A DNA stretch of 7,885 nucleotides. It comes from Gemmataceae bacterium (GTDB lineage Bacteria; Planctomycetota; Planctomycetia; Gemmatales; Gemmataceae). Each line of letters opens with the position of its first letter. Positions within the stretch are counted from its first letter, which is position 1. Both the position numbers and the translations under genes were made by a program. The DNA is taken from NCBI GenBank assembly GCA_026418875.1, contig JAOAAM010000329.1:1-7885 (forward strand), read 5' to 3'. This document shows, in pieces, positions 1 through 6,308 of this stretch. Under the pieces are notes generated by a model. The model did not search any database. It was given only the letters and a program-made list of their open reading frames with translations, and was not told where the DNA came from.

Positions 1-851
1 GTACCAACATGCTCGCGCCGGAGATGCAGGGGTATGCCCCCTGGCGCGACTCGGAGTTCCTGGCCCGATTCCGCGGCCGCAGCGAAATGATTGATTACTG
101 CCTGTCGCATCGCCTGCCGATCAAGGCCACCAAGGACGCTCCTTACTCGACCGATGCCAATCTCCTCGGGCTGACGCACGAAGCGGGCAAGTTGGAGGCG
201 CTCGACACCCCGCCCGGGTTCATCACGCCGGGCATGGGAGTGCATCCGGAGCAAGCGCCCGACACCCCCGAGCAGGTCACGGTGCGGTTTGAGAAAGGCC
301 GGCCCGTGGCGATCAACGGATCTCCGGTGGGTGCTTTCGACGCCCTGTCGCAAGCAAATACCCTCGGGGGTCGGCACGGCGTGGGCATCGGCTATCATCT
401 GGTCGAGAATCGCTTCGTTGGCATCAAATCGCGGGGGGTTTACGAGGCTCCCGGAATGGAGTTGCTTGGTACGTGCTACGGTTATTTGCTTCAACTGATC
501 CTCGACCGCCGCGCTCGTGAAGTCTTCGATCATCTCTCCGCGGTGATGGCGAAACAGATTTACCAAGGCTACGGCTTCGACTTTGCCTCCCGCATGATCC
601 GCGAGGCGATCCGGCAAGTGGCGGACTTGGTCACCGGCACAATCACCGTTTCGCTGTACAAAGGCCGGGTCGTCTTCGCCTCGGCGGTGGACGTCCCGCA
701 TTCGCTGTACTCCGAGGCGAACGCATCCATGGAGGCGGTCGGCGTCTTCGACCATGCCGACAGCGAGGGCTTCCTCCGCGTGTTGCAAGTCAGTGCCCGC
801 GCGTTGGCCGCCGCGGGGCAGGTCAAGGCCTCCGCCGTTCGCTGGGGATGA
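1..851 (+). CDS. argG: Argininosuccinate synthase, C-terminal part (5' end outside window)
   Basis: Argininosuccinate synthase joins citrulline and aspartate using ATP, the penultimate step of arginine synthesis, in the cytosol. The reading frame is already open at base 3 (Thr-Asn before the first Met at base 9), so that Met is internal. About 282 residues are present. The usual length is 400-450, so the N-terminal nucleotide-binding domain with its P-loop lies off the left edge. Family signatures seen include YSTDANLLG, THEAGKLE, the glycine-rich GGRHGVGIG, VENRFVGIKSRGVYEAPGM and, near the end, VTGTITVSLYKGR and SLYSEA. Some motifs (YSTD, APGM) resemble the E. coli-type enzyme, while the ending resembles the shorter human-type enzyme. 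The gene ends in TGA at 849-851 and is convergent with the M28 peptidase gene. No frameshift is visible. Identification is confident; only the subclass is uncertain. Confidence 0.96.
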   Translation, partial: TNMLAPEMQGYAPWRDSEFLARFRGRSEMIDYCLSHRLPIKATKDAPYSTDANLLGLTHEAGKLEALDTPPGFITPGMGVHPEQAPDTPEQVTVRFEKGRPVAINGSPVGAFDALSQANTLGGRHGVGIGYHLVENRFVGIKSRGVYEAPGMELLGTCYGYLLQLILDRRAREVFDHLSAVMAKQIYQGYGFDFASRMIREAIRQVADLVTGTITVSLYKGRVVFASAVDVPHSLYSEANASMEAVGVFDHADSEGFLRVLQVSARALAAAGQVKASAVRWG

Positions 852-886
852 TCGGCTCAGGGTCTCGGGGAAGGTGACACCGGCCA

Positions 887-916
887 CGGCGGATGCCGAT
901 ACCCGGACATCCGCCG
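887..916. terminator. Perfect 9-bp hairpin between convergent genes, possible bidirectional terminator
   Basis: The arms CGGCGGATG (887-895) and CATCCGCCG (908-916) are perfect reverse complements around a 12-nt loop. Three more pairs (CCG with CGG) are possible inside the loop with one bulged A. The hairpin lies 35 nt past the argG stop and about 70 nt past the M28 stop on the other strand, where a shared terminator would be expected. No T-run follows on either strand, so it is not a classical intrinsic terminator. It may act with Rho or protect 3' ends. The rest of the 133-bp gap holds a direct repeat and no gene. Confidence 0.5.
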
Positions 917-930
917 CTCTGACTGGCTAG

Positions 931-995
931 CCGGCACTCGACCGCTCACTCGCCGCTCTTCGGATCATTCCGGCCGTCGGCCGCTCACTCGCCGC
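931..995. repeat. Imperfect 26-bp direct repeat, 39-bp period, spanning the M28 stop codon
   Basis: Bases 931-956 and 970-995 match at 23 of 26 positions, and the last 15 bases (CCGCTCACTCGCCGC) are identical. The offset is exactly 39 bp. The nine bases CGCCGCTCT at 912-920 recur at 951-959 with the same 39-bp offset, which hints at a third, decayed copy. The right-hand copy contains the last Gly-Glu codons and the TGA of the M28 gene. Because 39 is a multiple of three, the left-hand copy supplies a second Gly-Glu-TGA in the same frame, downstream of the real stop. Confidence 0.7.
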
Positions 996-2673
996 CGCCG
1001 CTCGTCCCGGGGCGTTGCGGCTGCTGGCCGGCGCGACGTTCTCGGGGGAGCAACTCTGGCAGATTGGCCACGCGCATCGCCGCCACGGCCATCACCTGTG
1101 TCCCTTGGATCAGGTTCGCCTCGATCACCTTGTCCACCGTGTCGGTTTGGGTGTGGTGGGTCAGGCGATATTCGTGCGGCTCTTGGTAGCAAGCGAACCC
1201 TGGCACGCCGACCCGCTCGAACGATTGGTGGTCGGTCCCGCCGATCGACCGGGTCGAGATGCTGGTCACGCCGATCTCTTTCAGCGATTCCAGTTCCCGC
1301 TCAAAGATTGGCTTGAGCACTTCGCGGCCTTGCAAGCCGATGCTGATGACTTTGCCGGTTCCGGTGTCGTGGACCAGTGCCATCGAGCACTTGGACATTT
1401 GGTCTTTATGCCGCTCGACAAACTGCCTCGAACCGTGCAGTCCTTGCTCTTCACCGCTAAAGAGGACGAACTTGATGGTTCGCTTGGGCTTCACGCCGCA
1501 CTTGGCCAGCACGCGGGCCGTTTCCAGGACGACGCATGTGCCTGTACCGTTGTCCGTGGCGCCTTGGGCGAGGTCCCACGAGTCGATGTGGGCGCCGACG
1601 ACAACAAACTCGTCGGGCTTTTCACTGCCGCGGATTTCTCCGACCGTGTTGTACACCGTGATCGGGCCGGGGATGAAGCGGTTGGTGACTTCCAGTTCCA
1701 CTTTGGTGACGGCGGGTTCGGGGCGACTGGCGAGCCGCCAAAGCAAGCGGTAATGCTCATGGGCGATGAAGAGGGTGGTCACGCCGTCTTGTTCTTCGGC
1801 TCGTTCTCGACCCCGCCAACTTCCCGTTGTGACCAGCAGACCGTGCGGTTTGGACGAATCCTGCAACACGGCCGCGACGCCCTCGGCCTTGAGGAAGTCG
1901 CGAATTTCCTGATTGAGTCGCTGCATTTCGCCGAAGTTGCCTCGCGGCGGGGGTTGGTCGCCGGCCATCGGTCGATTCGGCATCGGTTGGCCAACGCCAC
2001 TGGCGGGCGGGTTCGGCGTCGGCTGGCCATCGCCACTGGCGGGCGGGTTCGGCATCGGCTGGCCATCACCGCCTCCCATGGGTCGATTCCCCATCGGTTG
2101 ACGAGGAATGCCATACGGCCCCAGGTTCGGGTCAATCGGCGTGGTGATGGGGGGAATCGTCCGAGGTTCGCCACGCAGGATGATGGCGTCTTTCAGTTTG
2201 CCCTTATACTGGGCGAGATCTTCCCGTTTCGAGGCTTTCAGGATGACCACGGGGCCGACGATCTTGCCCTTGGTTCCCGGCGTCCACCCGGCCGAGGCGA
2301 TGAGCAGGTTGACGTTGATCGGCGGCTCGACGATCCGGGCGCTGGCCGGACCACGCTCCCAACCCACGGGGATTTCCCAGGGCTCTAAGCGGACATTTTC
2401 CAGGCCGTAGGACCGCATCCGCTCGGCGGCCCACTCGTTGGCCCGCTTCAGATTCTCCGAGCCGGTCAACCGCGGGCCGATCACATCGCAAAGGTAGGTG
2501 ATGTTCGCCAGGATCTCCGAGTGGTTTTTTGCTTCGGCCAGGATCTTCTGATCCAGGGCCTTGGCATCGGCGGCGACGGCCGCGGCATCCGGTTCCTTGT
2601 TGTCGCTCCGAACCGCCGGAACAAACAGAATCACCCACAGGAACAAAAGCCAGTCAATTCGCAATAAGCGCAT
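985..2673 (-). CDS. Secreted M28-family zinc peptidase, carboxypeptidase Q-like
   Basis: This is predicted to be an exported di-zinc exopeptidase that removes terminal residues from peptides. I chose the ATG at 2673 because it gives a signal peptide (MRLLRIDWLLFLWVILFVPA, likely cut after VRS, residue 23) and has GAGG five bases upstream. The product is 562 residues. All metal ligands expected for M28 are visible: H362 in HIDSWD, D374 in GATDNG, E408 (base) and E409 (ligand) in SGEEQG, D436 in HDTGTG, and H507 in HHTQTDT. The spacing and the run GVKPKRT before the glutamates resemble carboxypeptidase Q. A PA-like region (about residues 150-270) is interrupted at about 191-240 by a proline-rich repeat insert. 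The C-terminus is short, disordered and Pro/Gln/Gly-rich. No lipobox is present. The gene lies 134 bp downstream of the tricorn gene on the same strand and may be cotranscribed. The family is confident; endo- or exopeptidase specificity is inferred. Confidence 0.92.
   Translation of the reverse strand: MRLLRIDWLLFLWVILFVPAVRSDNKEPDAAAVAADAKALDQKILAEAKNHSEILANITYLCDVIGPRLTGSENLKRANEWAAERMRSYGLENVRLEPWEIPVGWERGPASARIVEPPINVNLLIASAGWTPGTKGKIVGPVVILKASKREDLAQYKGKLKDAIILRGEPRTIPPITTPIDPNLGPYGIPRQPMGNRPMGGGDGQPMPNPPASGDGQPTPNPPASGVGQPMPNRPMAGDQPPPRGNFGEMQRLNQEIRDFLKAEGVAAVLQDSSKPHGLLVTTGSWRGRERAEEQDGVTTLFIAHEHYRLLWRLASRPEPAVTKVELEVTNRFIPGPITVYNTVGEIRGSEKPDEFVVVGAHIDSWDLAQGATDNGTGTCVVLETARVLAKCGVKPKRTIKFVLFSGEEQGLHGSRQFVERHKDQMSKCSMALVHDTGTGKVISIGLQGREVLKPIFERELESLKEIGVTSISTRSIGGTDHQSFERVGVPGFACYQEPHEYRLTHHTQTDTVDKVIEANLIQGTQVMAVAAMRVANLPELLPRERRAGQQPQRPGTSGGGE
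1954..2100 (-). repeat. 36-bp tandem repeat encoding a 12-residue Pro/Gly-rich unit in the M28 peptidase
   Basis: Units at 1978-2013 and 2014-2049 differ at only 3 of 36 bases. Degenerate copies continue on both sides, to about 1954 and 2100. On the coding strand they encode units like GDGQPMPNPPAS, GDGQPTPNPPAS and GVGQPMPNRPMA. The unit length is a multiple of three, so copy-number change keeps the frame. The insert falls inside the PA-like region of the peptidase, away from the catalytic residues, and is probably a flexible surface loop. Confidence 0.85.
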
Positions 2674-2678
2674 GGCAG

Positions 2679-2682
2679 CCTC
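2679..2682 (-). promoter_or_regulatory. Ribosome binding site of the M28 peptidase gene
   Basis: On the minus strand GAGG sits five bases before the ATG at 2673. This decides the start against an in-frame ATG 17 codons upstream at 2724, which would put a charged, non-hydrophobic stretch before the signal peptide. Confidence 0.7.
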
Positions 2683-2737
2683 GCAAAGGTCAAAAAATGA
2701 CGACTCGCGGGTATAAACCCTCAAATTTCGGAGAGGT

Positions 2738-2769
2738 TGCGGCTGCCAGGAGAGGTCCGGGCAGCCGCA
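2738..2769 (-). terminator. Perfect 10-bp hairpin after the tricorn gene, possible terminator or mRNA processing/stability element
   Basis: The arms TGCGGCTGCC (2738-2747) and GGCAGCCGCA (2760-2769) pair perfectly around a 12-nt loop. The stem starts 38 nt after the tricorn TAG stop, inside the 134-bp gap before the M28 gene. No U-run follows on the minus strand (the next bases are ACCTCTCC). It could therefore be a Rho-assisted terminator, or a stem setting the relative mRNA levels of the two peptidase genes. The rest of the gap holds an AT-richer patch, TTTATA on the minus strand near 2710-2716, but I see no convincing -35 element paired with it. Confidence 0.5.
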
Positions 2770-2807
2770 TGCTGCATCGCTTCAACAAAAGCCCCGCCGG
2801 CGATCAC

Positions 2808-5800
2808 CTACCGCTTGGGGTAAGGCGGAACGGGCGGCAAATTGAACTCTTTGGTCTTGAGTTCTTCGAGCAGATGTTTGACGGCATAATTCAATTGCTC
2901 GTCGTCGCCGGCCCATTCCTTGGCCGGGTCGTTGTCCACCACATCGTCCGGGTCAACGCCGTAACCCTCGATGATCCAGGTCTTGCCATCAAGGCTGTAG
3001 CGTGAAAACTCCGGCCGATTCAGGTAGCCGCCATCCAGAAGCGGCAGCGTCCCGCGGATGCCGATGACGCCGCCCCAACTACGCTTGCCGATCAGCTTGC
3101 CCAAGCCATAGTGCCGGAACTGCCAGGGGAACAGGTCGCCGTCGCTGGCGGAGAACTCGTTGATGAGGCAGGCCTTCGGCCCGACGAAGGTGCCGAACGG
3201 GATCACCGTGGGCGAGCCGTTCCGGTGGATACCCACCATAGCGATTTCCCGCCGCAACCGCTCGATCAACATCGGCGACACATTGCCACCGCCATTCCCA
3301 CGCATGTCGATGACCAAGGCTTTCTTGCCGAGTTGCGGGTAATAGTGCTTGGCGAATTCATTCAGCCCGTTTTGCAGCATGTCCGGCACATGGATGTAGC
3401 CGATCTTCCCGTTGGACATCTTGTCGACCTTGGCAATGTTCCCCTGCACCCACTCGTAGTAGTACAAGGGCGCTTCATCACGGATCGGCACCACGTGCAC
3501 GGTGCGAGCACCAGCCAATTCCGGCTTGCTGTTCAAGCTTAAGATGACATGTCGGTCGGCGGCATTCACCAGGGATTCATAGATGTTGGCCATCTCACTG
3601 GTCGGTCGGCCATTCACCGCCACGATGTATTCGCCGACCTTGGCGTCGACACCGATGTCCGCCAACGGGGAGCGCGTCGTCGGATTCCACGTGGTGCCTT
3701 TCAGGATGCGCTCGATGCGGTAGAACTTCGTGTTCGGATCACGCCGCAATTCCGCACCCAATAGCCCCAGTGGCAGGCGCGGCACGTTCGGCACGTCGCC
3801 CCCGCCGACGTAGGCATGACCGGCGTTCAACTCCGCGATCATCTCGCCGATGACATAAGTCAGGTCGGCCCGATGGTGGACGTGGGGCAGCAGGGTGGCA
3901 TACTTCGCCTTCATGGCCGGCCAATCGACTCCATGCATCCCCGGGTCGTAGAAAAAGTCCCGCATCTGCCGCCAGCATTCCTCGAAGATTTGCTTCCACT
4001 CGGCGGCACGATCCAAAACGACCTCCATTCCGTCGAGCTTCAATCCGTCGCCGACGTTGATCGGCCCTCGCGGCAGATCGATGATGGCATACTTGCCCCC
4101 TGCCGACACCAGCATTTTCTTCTTGTCATGCGAGATCTCGTAGCCGCCGATGTTGCCCAGAGCCGTCTCTTTCTTCGCGGCCATGTCGAATACGAACAGG
4201 CCGTCGCCACGGCGGTAGTAAACGAGGTTGCCCACCACGTTCAGGTCGCCGTAGTTGGCCGGGGGAACCGGAAGTTGCACGACCCGTTGGGCCAGCCCGT
4301 CGGCATCGACCCGAACGGCGTTCGGGGCTTCCCCGGGCTTCGGCTCGGCGGGCTTGGGCTGTTCGCCGGGCTTGGGCTGTTCGTTGGGCTTGGCTTGCTC
4401 CGCAGGCTTGGGCGGATCGCCCGGCTTGGCGGGTTCGGATGCTTTGCCGCTGCCCGCGGGTTTGTCCGGCATGGGCTTGGCGTCAGCCGGCTTGCCCGAG
4501 TCCGATGGTTTGCCTGCCTCGGCCGGTTTCTCCGGGGCGATCGTCACCTCGTCGCTCTTCGGCGCGAACGGGTGTGGCAGGTCCTTGCGCAAGGTGATGA
4601 GGTACACCCGCTGCATGTTCTGATAAATGTGATTGAATTCCGTCTGGCCGTAGGTCGGATTGAAGTCGCGGCCCGAGATGAAATACAGGTATTTTCCATC
4701 GTCGCTGAAGGCAGGCTTGGCAACCGTGTACCAGCCATCGCTCGCCGGAATGCTCTCTTTCTTGTCCACCGAATAGAGCATCAACAGGGCGAACTCTTGC
4801 GGTCGCGGCAGCACATAGGCGATCCACTTCGAATCGTGCGACCAGACGAAGTCGGTAATCTCGAACGCTTGCGACTGCGCGACCAGTTGCACCTCGCCGG
4901 TCTTCACATCGACATATTGGAGTCGGCCTTTCTTGTCGTTCCAGGCGATCTTGCTGCCATCGGGCGACCAGTACAACTCGAACTTGTAAGTGTCGCCGCC
5001 CTTGGTGATCGCCCGGGACGGTTCGCTACCATCTTGGGCGATCAGATGAATCTCGTCTTCGCCGGTGGCGTCGGAGATGAAGGCGATGGTCCTGCCATCG
5101 GGCGACCATTTGGGGTTTCGGTCATGCACTCCGGGGCTGCGGGTGAGGTTGCGGGTGGGGCCGCTCGTTGCCGGGACGGTGAACAAATCGCCCCGGGCGC
5201 TGAAGAGCGCTCGTCTGCCATCCGGCGAGATTTCGTAAGATGCTACGTTGTTGGCGACCGATCGCAACCCCCCCCGGGCCACGGGGAAGTCGTCATTCAT
5301 CTCGATCGGTACTTTCTCGGCTTTTTCCGTCTTCAAATCGAAGCGATAAATATAGCCGCCGTTCTCGAACACGATCGCGTTGTCCCCCAGTGACGGGAAC
5401 TTGCAATCGAACTCTTCAAAGAAAGTGTGCTGTTTCACTTCGCGGGAAGTCAGATCGTAGGAGAACAGGTTGAATCGGCTATTCTTGTCTCGATCGGACA
5501 GGAAGTAGATGCGATTCCCTGCCCACATCGGGATGATGTCGCTGGCAGGGCTGGGGGCGATGGCTTCGGTCGTCTTCTTGTTGAAGTCGTGGATCCAGAT
5601 GTCGTCGGCCATGCCGCCACGGTAGCGCTTCCAAGTGCGGAACTCGCGGAAGATGCGGTTGTAAGCGAGTTTTGAATCATCGGGGGAGTAGCTGGCGAAA
5701 CCGCCGCGGGGCAAAGGCACCGGCTCGGGCATCGATCCGTCGATGGTCACGGTGTATAGCGAGCCGATGAAGTCGTTGAACGACCGCATGCGGGAGCGGA

Positions 5801-6197
5801 ACAGGATCGTCTTGCTGTCGTGCTTCCAACCGATGACGATGTTGTTCGGCCCCATTCGGTCGGCGACATCATCGCGGGCCAAGGTGGCGGTCCAAGTCAG
5901 CCGCTTGGGCACGCCGCCGCTGGCGGGGATCACATAAACCTCGGTGTTGCCGTCGTACTGCCCGCTGAAGGCGATCCACTTCCCGTCCGGGCTGAACCTG
6001 GGGAAAATTTCCTGCCCGTCGTGGTTGGTCAAGCGCCGGGCGACTCCGCCTTTCGCCGGGACAGAATAGATATTCCCGGCATGGGTAAAGGCGATGGTCT
6101 CGCCGTGGATCGTCGGGAAGCGCAGCAGGCGGGCCTCGTCGGCGTGGCACACCGCTCCCGCGAGGAACACTACCGTTGCAATCAGCCCCAATCGCAT
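2808..6197 (-). CDS. Exported tricorn-family protease (peptidase S41, beta-propeller, PDZ)
   Basis: Tricorn-type proteases cut proteins or proteasome products into short peptides. Here a signal peptide (MRLGLIATVVFLAGAVCHA, residues 1-19, no lipobox) predicts action outside the cytoplasm. The ATG at 6197 is preceded by GAGG five bases upstream, giving 1129 residues. N-terminal TolB/WD40-like propeller repeats show as FSPDGKWIAFSG (from residue 68), KWSPDGRTIAF and YWSPDGSKIAW. A Pro/Lys-rich linker occupies about 553-625, followed by further propeller sequence. The tricorn core starts near EWKQIFEE (about 733) and contains FYDPGMHGVDW, H794 in AGHAYVGGGD, a PDZ domain (about 803-894), RGNGGGNVS, the nucleophile S1018 in SASDGD, WGGVIGI, and E1077 in IEGYGVDPDD. 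Relative to Thermoplasma tricorn, the Ser expected just before the catalytic His is Gly793. The length is near the tricorn norm (about 1070) plus linker and signal. The family call is strong; substrate and partner are inferred. Confidence 0.94.
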   Translation of the reverse strand: MRLGLIATVVFLAGAVCHADEARLLRFPTIHGETIAFTHAGNIYSVPAKGGVARRLTNHDGQEIFPRFSPDGKWIAFSGQYDGNTEVYVIPASGGVPKRLTWTATLARDDVADRMGPNNIVIGWKHDSKTILFRSRMRSFNDFIGSLYTVTIDGSMPEPVPLPRGGFASYSPDDSKLAYNRIFREFRTWKRYRGGMADDIWIHDFNKKTTEAIAPSPASDIIPMWAGNRIYFLSDRDKNSRFNLFSYDLTSREVKQHTFFEEFDCKFPSLGDNAIVFENGGYIYRFDLKTEKAEKVPIEMNDDFPVARGGLRSVANNVASYEISPDGRRALFSARGDLFTVPATSGPTRNLTRSPGVHDRNPKWSPDGRTIAFISDATGEDEIHLIAQDGSEPSRAITKGGDTYKFELYWSPDGSKIAWNDKKGRLQYVDVKTGEVQLVAQSQAFEITDFVWSHDSKWIAYVLPRPQEFALLMLYSVDKKESIPASDGWYTVAKPAFSDDGKYLYFISGRDFNPTYGQTEFNHIYQNMQRVYLITLRKDLPHPFAPKSDEVTIAPEKPAEAGKPSDSGKPADAKPMPDKPAGSGKASEPAKPGDPPKPAEQAKPNEQPKPGEQPKPAEPKPGEAPNAVRVDADGLAQRVVQLPVPPANYGDLNVVGNLVYYRRGDGLFVFDMAAKKETALGNIGGYEISHDKKKMLVSAGGKYAIIDLPRGPINVGDGLKLDGMEVVLDRAAEWKQIFEECWRQMRDFFYDPGMHGVDWPAMKAKYATLLPHVHHRADLTYVIGEMIAELNAGHAYVGGGDVPNVPRLPLGLLGAELRRDPNTKFYRIERILKGTTWNPTTRSPLADIGVDAKVGEYIVAVNGRPTSEMANIYESLVNAADRHVILSLNSKPELAGARTVHVVPIRDEAPLYYYEWVQGNIAKVDKMSNGKIGYIHVPDMLQNGLNEFAKHYYPQLGKKALVIDMRGNGGGNVSPMLIERLRREIAMVGIHRNGSPTVIPFGTFVGPKACLINEFSASDGDLFPWQFRHYGLGKLIGKRSWGGVIGIRGTLPLLDGGYLNRPEFSRYSLDGKTWIIEGYGVDPDDVVDNDPAKEWAGDDEQLNYAVKHLLEELKTKEFNLPPVPPYPKR
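4324..4541 (-). repeat. Pro/Lys-rich low-complexity linker with 18-bp repeats inside the tricorn gene
   Basis: The region encodes about 72 residues rich in Lys-Pro, Glu, Gly and Ala, with recurring six-residue units such as NEQPKP and GEQPKP. At DNA level two adjacent 18-bp units, 4350-4367 and 4368-4385, are almost identical. The linker splits the propeller portion, with blade-like sequence resuming after it (NLVYYRRGDGLFVFD). It is probably an extended, unstructured tether. Confidence 0.75.
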
Positions 6198-6202
6198 GAT
6201 GA

Positions 6203-6206
6203 CCTC
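6203..6206 (-). promoter_or_regulatory. Ribosome binding site of the tricorn gene
   Basis: GAGG on the minus strand lies five bases before the ATG at 6197, the same spacing as for the M28 gene. It favours this start, directly ahead of the signal peptide, over the ATG 15 codons upstream at 6242, which would add a polar stretch in front of it. Confidence 0.7.
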
Positions 6207-6260
6207 GTTGACCGTGAACGTCCTCGAACCGTCCTGGTGCACACGTTTCCGATTTGGTTC

Positions 6261-6288
6261 TATCTAAGCGCCCGACGCCAAGGTTCAA
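6261..6288 (-). promoter_or_regulatory. Weak sigma-70-like promoter candidate upstream of the tricorn gene
   Basis: On the minus strand TTGAAC (6283-6288) and TAGATA (6261-6266) are separated by 16 bases, in the 111-bp gap between the helicase stop and the tricorn start. They match the consensus at 4/6 and 3/6. A start near 6254 would give a leader of about 57 nt. This is the most AT-rich part of the gap, which supports it mildly. Such matches arise by chance, so this is only a candidate; cotranscription with the helicase remains possible. Confidence 0.3.
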
Positions 6289-6308
6289 CGGTTTGGCCCG
6301 GCAAACAT

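Noticed and set aside
9..11. ATG at base 9 as the true start of argG
   Set aside because: The frame is open upstream to the window edge, and the protein from here lacks the N-terminal nucleotide-binding domain that every argininosuccinate synthase has.
1954..2100. 36-bp repeats as a CRISPR array
   Set aside because: The repeats are directly adjacent without spacers, lie in frame inside a coding region, and no cas gene is nearby.
1015..2388. Long plus-strand open frame (457 codons) opposite the M28 peptidase gene
   Set aside because: It is in exact codon register with the real gene. In GC-rich genes the Leu and Ser codons TTA, CTA and TCA, whose complements are stops, are rare, so the opposite frame stays open. 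No family motifs are visible, while the minus strand has a full catalytic set and a signal peptide.
2674..2724. Upstream ATG giving an M28 protein longer by 17 residues
   Set aside because: It would bury the signal peptide behind a charged stretch. The internal ATG has GAGG at five bases.
3816..5393. Long plus-strand open frame (525 codons) opposite the tricorn gene
   Set aside because: It is in the same codon register as the tricorn gene and is explained the same way. The product is a repetitive Gly/Leu/Arg-rich sequence mirroring the linker repeats, with no recognisable domain.
985..6197. The peptidase pair as part of a defence island or mobile element
   Set aside because: No integrase, transposase, inverted terminal repeats, tRNA or defence-type partner genes are present, and base composition looks uniform with the housekeeping neighbours.
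6198..6242. Upstream ATG giving a tricorn protein longer by 15 residues
   Set aside because: It adds a polar leader before a clear signal peptide, and the ATG at 6197 has a better ribosome binding site.
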